Origin: Phaseolus vulgaris
Lineage: Eukaryota; Streptophyta; Magnoliopsida; Fabales; Fabaceae
Direction of reading: 5' to 3'
Assembly (NCBI RefSeq): GCF_000499845.2
Contig: NC_023756.2
Span: 9,903,344 to 9,967,343, forward strand
DNA: 64,000 nucleotides
Positions within the stretch are counted from its first letter, which is position 1. Every line of letters begins with the position of its first letter. Below the pieces are notes generated by a model that saw nothing but the letters and a program-made list of their open reading frames with translations, did no database searches and was not told the origin of the DNA. The translations under genes were made by a program, and so were the position numbers. Shown here piece by piece: positions 58,607-64,000 of the stretch.

Positions 58607-59430
58607 TGTTAGAAGCATTTGGAGTTGGTTGTGCTGAATGAAGTTGAAGCAGGAGTTGGACGCATTGGCCTTGTTTTAGTTTGCTATCATATCCTTGTGA
58701 GTCATTGCAACTCAACCCTAGTGAAAACTTCCTCCTCTTAAAACCATAGCTTGTTTTGTTTTCTTAAACATTTTGTCTTTTTTTGTTTTTGTTTTTTTGT
58801 TTTAGGGAACTCAAAGTTGTTGAGAAATGGTGTTAAGAAGTATTGTGAAATTTTCTTCAAAGCTACCTCATTGTTCATGTATTTCACCTTCTTCAAATTT
58901 TTTATAATAAAATTTTTCTCTTTTTATAATGTACTATTCTTTTTTTGGCTTCTTGTTAACCAAATTCTTTTGGGTTATATATCTAGGAAAAATTAGGGCA
59001 CACTTAGATATATGATAATATGATATTTATTTGGTTGTAGGCTTTAACTTCCAATGATGAGCCTATGTAATAGTTCCTATGATGATTGGTTTAGAAAAAT
59101 CTATGTTTAAAGGTTCTCAGATCGTCTCAGAGGTAGTAAATTGTCTAGTGATTCAAAATTGTTTATCTGAACCACAAAGTTTTTGTTTAGACTATCTACC
59201 CCTTTTGTATAACTTTCAAGTTGGTGTTTTGCGCTCCCCAACCGAATCATTGTGCACGTGACTCGTATCTATTTTGGTGATTTTTTTTAGGAGTTAGTTA
59301 GGCATTTTTTATTTATTTATATAGGACCTTGTACTTAATAGTTTTTTCTCAACTTTGAGTTGAGAGTTCACTTGTAAGACTTGTGTTTGTGTGTGTTAGT
59401 CGGTTCAGTGAATTGTGAGTTTTCTTAACA
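58607..59430 (+). mobile_element. Probable Copia 5' LTR, 824 bp
   Basis: Starts TGTTAGAAGC and ends TTCTTAACA, giving a 5-bp TGTTA/TAACA terminal inverted repeat. A TATA-like TATATAGG lies near 59318, about 110 bp before the end. A gag reading frame follows 41 bp after the end. The sequence next to it, AATTGGCGTGGTGAGAG, only loosely resembles the usual primer-binding site. An 81-codon F-rich frame at 58751-58996 is by-product. Confidence 0.55.
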
Positions 59431-59470
59431 AATTGGCGTGGTGAGAGTGGATCGAAAAAACTCAATCATC

Positions 59471-59840
59471 ATGACTTCTGTAAAGAATAAGGTTGAGAAA
59501 TTGACATGGCTTTAATGATTTCGGCTATAACATTTAAAGATTCGTGCTCCTCCAGTTCAACAGGGTCTCCTTAAAGCTTTTGAAGGTGAATCCAAGCTTG
59601 ACAAAACCATGGTTGAAAAGGATAGGACCATGTGTTGTTGGAGAAGACTTATAGTGCAATTGTTCTGAGTCTTGGTGACAAGGTGTTATGGCAAGTTTCG
59701 AAGGAGAATACCACAAAGGGGTTATAGACGAAGCTTGAAATCCTGTATACAAATCTATATTATATTAAAAGTTTTGTAAAGATTTTAGCTAATTGATCTT
59801 ACATTATTATAAAGTCTAAATTCACAACCCCTTTTGAACA
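59471..59840 (+). pseudogene. Copia gag N-terminal fragment
   Basis: The start MTSVKNKVEKL is at 59471. After a frame change come LKIRAPPVQQGLLKAFEGES, MVEKDRTM, then in another frame SAIVLSLGDKVLWQVSKEN and LWTKLEILY. This is the N-terminal order of a plant Copia gag (GKNDFGLW / VQQGL / LSLGDKVL group). At least two frame changes and stops are present. It is cut off near 59840, where minus-strand Copia RT debris begins. Confidence 0.7.
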
Positions 59841-59889
59841 TGGTATATATTATAAAGTGATGTTTAATTTGAATATATTTGGTACATGG

Positions 59890-60900
59890 ATATGATATTC
59901 TTAAATAAACTAATTGAAACATTATTATCACAATTGATAGGAATGTTACTTTCTTTATCCATAATAGTTGGGAGTAACAATTAGCATTTTAACATGTACT
60001 ATGCTTTTATTATTGAAAGAGAGATAACTCCTTGCTCTTCACTCGTCTATAAAACAAGGTTTCTTCCAATAAAGTAACAACCTTCATTTATGTTTTTTTT
60101 CTACTTTATCTTCAACGAAGTCTACATCACAATGACTTACTAATTTGAAACTTTTTTTTAAGCTAGACCAAGGTTAGTTGTTCTAATGAGGTATACAAAA
60201 AAAAATAAAAAATCCTCTTAACAACAATTAAATGGACTTATTTTGAATCAAACTGAAAGTGTGCACATGAACATATATTGAACATTATATTTAGTTTAAA
60301 TGTTGTGAGATAGAGCAATTAATCAATCATTTGTTTATAGATTGTGTTGTCCACTTTCCTTGATTACATCTAGAATTAGAGAAGTAGCGCATGAACATTT
60401 TCATGTCCTTGGTATTATTTAACTTTAACTTTTTATAAAAGCCCTTTAGTTTATTTCGTTTGTTGTATGTAGATGTTATCCTTCATCTTCTTGATTTGAA
60501 GTCCTAAAAATAACTTTAAAGCTCCCATCATATTCATTTTGAACAAACTCCTCACAAGTAGGTTTGTTAGTAACACAAAAAATGATATTGTCTATGTATA
60601 TGCGAACCACGAGAAAGTCAGGACTAATATTTTATCTTTTTAGAAAAGATATTTAAAAGAAGTCAGAAGTAACATTCTTAAAAAAATCTTTGATATAAAC
60701 ACTTTATTACGATATCCTCCTGAAAGAAACGAAGAGACAAACATTCTTTGCATACATAAAATATGCATTTATAAGTGTTCTATATTTACCATAAAATGCT
60801 TGAGACTATGCGTACTTATCATGTCTAAGTAAAAACTTATCAAATGAAGCAAAATGTTATACGTCTATTTGGCTAGACGAAACACTTACTTTTATTCAGA
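59890..60900 (-). pseudogene. Copia RT-RNase H remnant, second copy
   Basis: On the minus strand from about 60610: VRIYIDNIIFCVTNKPTCEEF (YVDD changed to YIDN), MGALKLFLGLQIKK-like and IYIQQTK-like blocks, NTKDMKMF, TTNLGL near 60170, GCYFIGRNLVL of RNase H near 60080, and INCDNNVSISLF near 59920. 60640-60900 carries the weaker upstream RT part. Every block is in a different frame. It is parallel to 42155-42885 in content and orientation. Confidence 0.7.
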
Positions 60901-62880
60901 GTGCTTATGAAATAATATTTTATACTTTGTTATTAAATACATATCAAAATTACATATAAAATTTGTTGAACTTTTCTCTAAAACTTTTTATATAAACTAT
61001 ATTTTTACTTTGAAAAGACATTATGATTGGCTTTCCTTTTATGTATGCTTCAAAATGAAGATTGCGTTTGTGTTAGTATGACAACTTTTTCCATGTCAAA
61101 ACCAACAATATTTTTTTGAATAGACATGAGAAATGAGACAAGAAAAGATTTGATATGACAATTCACTTAATTTAATTTTATATGATCTTATCTTTTAACA
61201 ATAAAGTAATATTTTTACTATAAAATAATATCTGTTGCAGAAAATTATTTTATACACGGTCTCATAATTAACTTATGCTAAATATATTATATTTGAAACC
61301 TTCTACTAATAAAACATTATACAAGTATATATACCCATTCTTCTAATATCAATATAATTAAAATTTCAAGTACATAATAGAGTTCTTCTTACAACTATTA
61401 AACAAATTTATAATAAAAAAACCACTTTTATAATCAAACAATCTTATATTCTTTCTTATTATTTCTTTTAAGAGCTTAAAAACTCCTCACGCAACAAAAC
61501 TACTATTATATTAAAGATTTTTACGAACTTTATTTCCTTCCTAGTTTAATTCATTTTTATCATTCAGACAATCTTTAATACTACTTCTAAATCCATGAAA
61601 GACAAATTATTTTCAAGTTATATCCTCTAAGACGTTTGCGTTTTTAATAGTTGAGGATTTTACAAAATTAAATATTATATTTGTTTTAATTCAATTTCTA
61701 ATAGCTTGAAGAAAATTTAATATAATTTAGAATAAATTGAAGTATTTAGAGAATAACTGAAAATGAAAACTCTAGAATTTTTTGTATGAAGAGTTTTACT
61801 CACCCTCCAAATATATATTAACTACATGATAGTTAATTTTTTTAAGAATACATTTTTTTTATTTGGATAAGCAAGAGACATTAAGCTATACATAGGTTAC
61901 TAATTGAGCTTGGAATAGTTAAAAAACTTAAATTATTTTGGTCCAACCAAGACACAATTTATGGTAGTAGGTTTAAACTACATTTAAAATTTTGTAGATT
62001 TTAAGTTCCTCAATTCAAAATTATCCAGTTAACTTTTATGTTTCAAATAAAATTAATATTTCGAGTAAATAGTGTATACACTTATATATATCATCTAATT
62101 ACAATTATATATAAAAAAATCCAATTATAATTCATCATGTAATTTCTTGTAATGTTAAAATAATATATTAACTATAAAAATTTCTTCTTTAAAAGTAAGA
62201 TCAGTAAAATTTTTAAAATAAATCCACAGTTACATACAACTTATTTTTCTTAAAGTTTTTCATGACTTTATTTAAACATGTAACTTTCTTGAAGACATGA
62301 ACAACTACACGTAAGTGTTTCTTTAAACAGCGTTTTAATTAGTAGTTTGTTACTTTGCACAACTCAGTTTTCTTCGTACTAAATTCAACGCTTTGTAATT
62401 TATAATTAATTTCTTTTTTTAAATGAATATGGAGTCAATCTGTGAACACTAATTATTAACATGTTATTGAGTAAAATCATGTCTTTAATTTATATACAAG
62501 TTATTATCGAAATTAAGTATTTATTTTAAAAATTAAATTTTGTAAAAATAATCATGGCTGAATATAATTTTTTTTTCATAAATTTTTATTTTTATGTTGT
62601 AATTAAATATATACTTAATTTTTTTATTTAACGGGAAGAATAAGTTGATGTTAAAAGTTTAAACAAATTAATGATGAGCCACTAATGAAGATATTTAAGT
62701 TAAAAATTGGGTTTGGTGTGACACATGATATGATACCAACCTGAACCTGAACCTCTGAGGAGAGAACACATGATATGATAACAATAAGAGTTAGTGAGAA
62801 GATAAGAACACGTAGAACATTTAAGGATACATAATAGTAGTTACTTGCACTGACACGTACCTAGATACATACGTTATTAT
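60901..62880. other. A+T-rich DNA, no gene recognised
   Basis: The region upstream of the host gene, with no coding frame or transposon motif seen. ACACATGATATGATA occurs twice, at about 62720 and 62767. Confidence 0.5.
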
Positions 62881-62929
62881 AGTTACCTAGGTACCACGAA
62901 GTAACGTTGTTGCTGTTTTTCATTCTATG

Positions 62930-62935
62930 TATAAA
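62930..62935 (+). promoter_or_regulatory. Probable TATA box of the ABHD17-like gene
   Basis: TATAAA in the context TGTATAAAGC, 236 bp before the ATG. Transcription would start near 62960-62970 and give a leader of about 200 nt. A second A+T box (TATAATATAATATACA, 63046-63061) is closer to the ATG but lies after the CT-rich tract, so it is a less likely core promoter. Confidence 0.55.
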
Positions 62936-62986
62936 GCAAAAGAAGCAAAGCTGAGTCCACAAAAATACACCACCCACACTGAACCG

Positions 62987-63017
62987 TCTCTTTCTTTTCT
63001 CTCTCTTTCTCTCTCTT
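62987..63017 (+). promoter_or_regulatory. CT-rich 5' UTR tract
   Basis: Thirty-one consecutive pyrimidines, mostly CT repeats, in the predicted leader. Such Y-patches and CT repeats are common around plant transcription starts. A CCA trinucleotide run (63064-63078) follows. Confidence 0.5.
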
Positions 63018-63149
63018 AAGAACTTGAAATTCAAAAAGTAAGTCATATAATATAATATACACTCCACCACCACCACCAGCATCAACACCAATAACAGCAC
63101 AATTTTCAAAACCCACGCGCCGCCACCACCGCCGTCACGCGCTTCCTTT

Positions 63150-63344
63150 ATGAATAATCGCCGCCATGGGCGGAGTCACCTCATCGATCGCCGCCAAGTT
63201 CGCGTTCTTCCCGCCGCAGCCGCCCTCCTACACGGTGGTCGCCGCCGAGGGTGGTGCAGACTCTGGGTCGCCGAGGCTTGTCATTCCCGAGGTGCCGATG
63301 AAGGACAACGTGGACGTGCTCAGGCTTCGGACGCGCCGAGGTAA
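63150..63344 (+). other. Upstream ORF overlapping the main start
   Basis: An ATG at 63150, 16 bases before the main ATG and in a different frame, opens 64 codons that run well past the main start. Its context (CTTTATGA, T at -3) is weak, whereas the main ATG at 63166 sits in GCCGCCATGG, an ideal context. Leaky scanning is therefore expected. The peptide (MNNRRHGR...) is Arg-rich only because it reads GC-rich coding DNA out of frame. Confidence 0.5.
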
Positions 63345-63482
63345 TGAAATCGTGGCGGTGTACATTAAGTACCATAGACCCACCAGCACCATGCTCTATT
63401 CCCACGGTAATGCTGCGGATTTGGGCCAAATGTTCGAACTTTTCGTCGAATTGAGCAACAGGCTTCGCCTCAATGTTATGGG
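63166..63482 (+). CDS. ABHD17-like alpha/beta hydrolase, exon 1 (partial)
   Basis: 105 codons plus two bases. The N-terminus [20 protein letters not shown] is characteristic of plant alpha/beta-hydrolase domain-containing protein 17 homologues. G2 and S6 fit an N-myristoylation signal, which would place the protein at membranes. Residues about 68-90 ([24 protein letters not shown]) are the first core strands; HGNA forms part of the oxyanion-hole region. The Ser-Asp-His triad lies in later exons, beyond the window. Animal ABHD17 enzymes remove palmitate from proteins; the plant substrate is unknown. The exon ends in ...NVMG at a GG|GTACTT donor (GT at 63483), phase 2. Plant relatives continue with YDYSGYG. 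The exon is GC-rich and the flanks are not. Confidence 0.85.
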
Positions 63483-64000
63483 GTACTTTTCCCTTTTTCA
63501 GTTTTAATAATTTCCCTTTTTCTAAAAAAAATTGAAAGTTAATTTAGCTTGATGTTAATGTTGCTGTGTTTGGTTTTAATTGGTTTGGATGTTGTTTGCA
63601 TTAATTTGCTGTCTGCGATGATCTTGGAGGAACGATAATGTTCTGTTCTGTATTTAATTGGTTAGCCTCTTTTGCTTTAATAATTGAAGTGTTGAGTTGT
63701 TTTCTTTAAAAGTTTCAATTATTATTTTGCTATACCAAGCATCTGGAGGAATTTCTTTGATTAAGCTTCAATTGAATGGTCTTGCTCTGCTTTCCCGTGT
63801 TTTAGATGATATTGTTTTATGGTTGTAGTTGGAATTGAAATTGGTAATGGTTAGTGTTTGGCCATGAAGGAAAAAAGGTGATTTAAGGAAGGTTCTGTTT
63901 TCTTGAAGGTAAAGGGTAATCCTAATGACGGCTGTGAAGTTAAAGAGGAAGGGACAAGGGAGTTGACTTTTTTCTAGAGAAGTCAGCTGCAGTAATGAAA
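63483..64000 (+). other. Intron 1 of the ABHD17-like gene (continues)
   Basis: T-rich sequence from the GT donor to the window edge. No acceptor followed by the expected tyrosine-rich exon 2 start is visible, so the intron is at least 518 bp. The open frame reading past 63482 (to 63507) is intron read-through. Confidence 0.7.

Noticed and set aside
62720..62781. Repeated ACACATGATATGATA as a regulatory site pair
   Set aside because: Two short copies in A+T-rich DNA; no known factor site and no other support.
63181..63429. Antisense ORF over the ABHD17-like exon
   Set aside because: GC-rich coding DNA often leaves the antisense frame open; no own promoter or homology.

Overview
This is nuclear DNA from a flowering plant, most likely a legume. 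The evidence is the strong A+T bias, plant-type Copia, Ty3/gypsy and L1-like elements with leader and LTR motifs typical of legume genomes, and a plant ABHD17-type hydrolase gene with a G+C-rich first exon and an A+T-rich intron. Genus and species cannot be read from the sequence alone; a bean or cowpea relative (Phaseoleae) is my guess.

Only one host gene is visible: the 5' end of an alpha/beta-hydrolase domain-containing protein 17-like gene on the + strand at 63166. It has a TATA box, a CT-rich leader and an overlapping upstream ORF, and it runs off the right edge in intron 1. Everything to its left is a layered deposit of transposable elements and their debris.

Layout. 1.5-3.3 kb: one copy of a dispersed repeat that recurs at 54.5-55.5 kb. 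3.2-5.9 kb: a Copia LTR, primer-binding site and decayed gag. 6.6-8.4 kb (minus): a decayed Ty3/gypsy gag-protease. 10.5-11.9 kb: LTR debris. 14.5-16.3 kb: GGGGATGG-type repeats and a CACTA-like remnant. 16.7-20.3 kb (minus): an LTR plus primer-binding site and leader, split by a solo Copia-type LTR (17091-18781) with a perfect 5-bp target duplication. 22.7 kb: a small TRIM-like terminal repeat. 24.3-26.8 kb (minus): a complete but non-autonomous 2.5-kb Copia element. 28.0-30.9 kb (minus) and 31.4-34.2 kb (+): two L1-type LINE ORF2 pseudogenes facing each other by their 5' ends. 34.7-39.4 kb (minus): an LTR-to-LTR Copia element, gag to RNase H, dead. 40.8-42.9 kb: an LTR fragment and Copia RT-RNase H debris. 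45.7-46.1 kb: a CACTA-type hairpin MITE with two older relatives. 47.05-53.07 kb: a full-length L1-type LINE with ORF1, ORF2, RNase H, poly-A and a 10-bp target duplication. 53-60.9 kb: repeat arrays, a LINE fragment, a Copia LTR with gag start, and more Copia RT-RNase H debris. 60.9-62.9 kb: A+T-rich DNA, then the host gene.

I see no bacterial-type system, no CRISPR array, no recognisable tRNA or rRNA gene and no convincing novel host protein gene. The best new observations are inside the mobile elements: the ATGA stop/start overlap and transition-type damage of the big LINE, the telo-box tandem array in the leader of the small Copia element, the nested solo LTR, and a repeat array family shared by sites 50 kb apart. 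The uORF that overlaps the ABHD17-like start is also worth attention. All homology statements come from reading motifs by eye; no database search was run.
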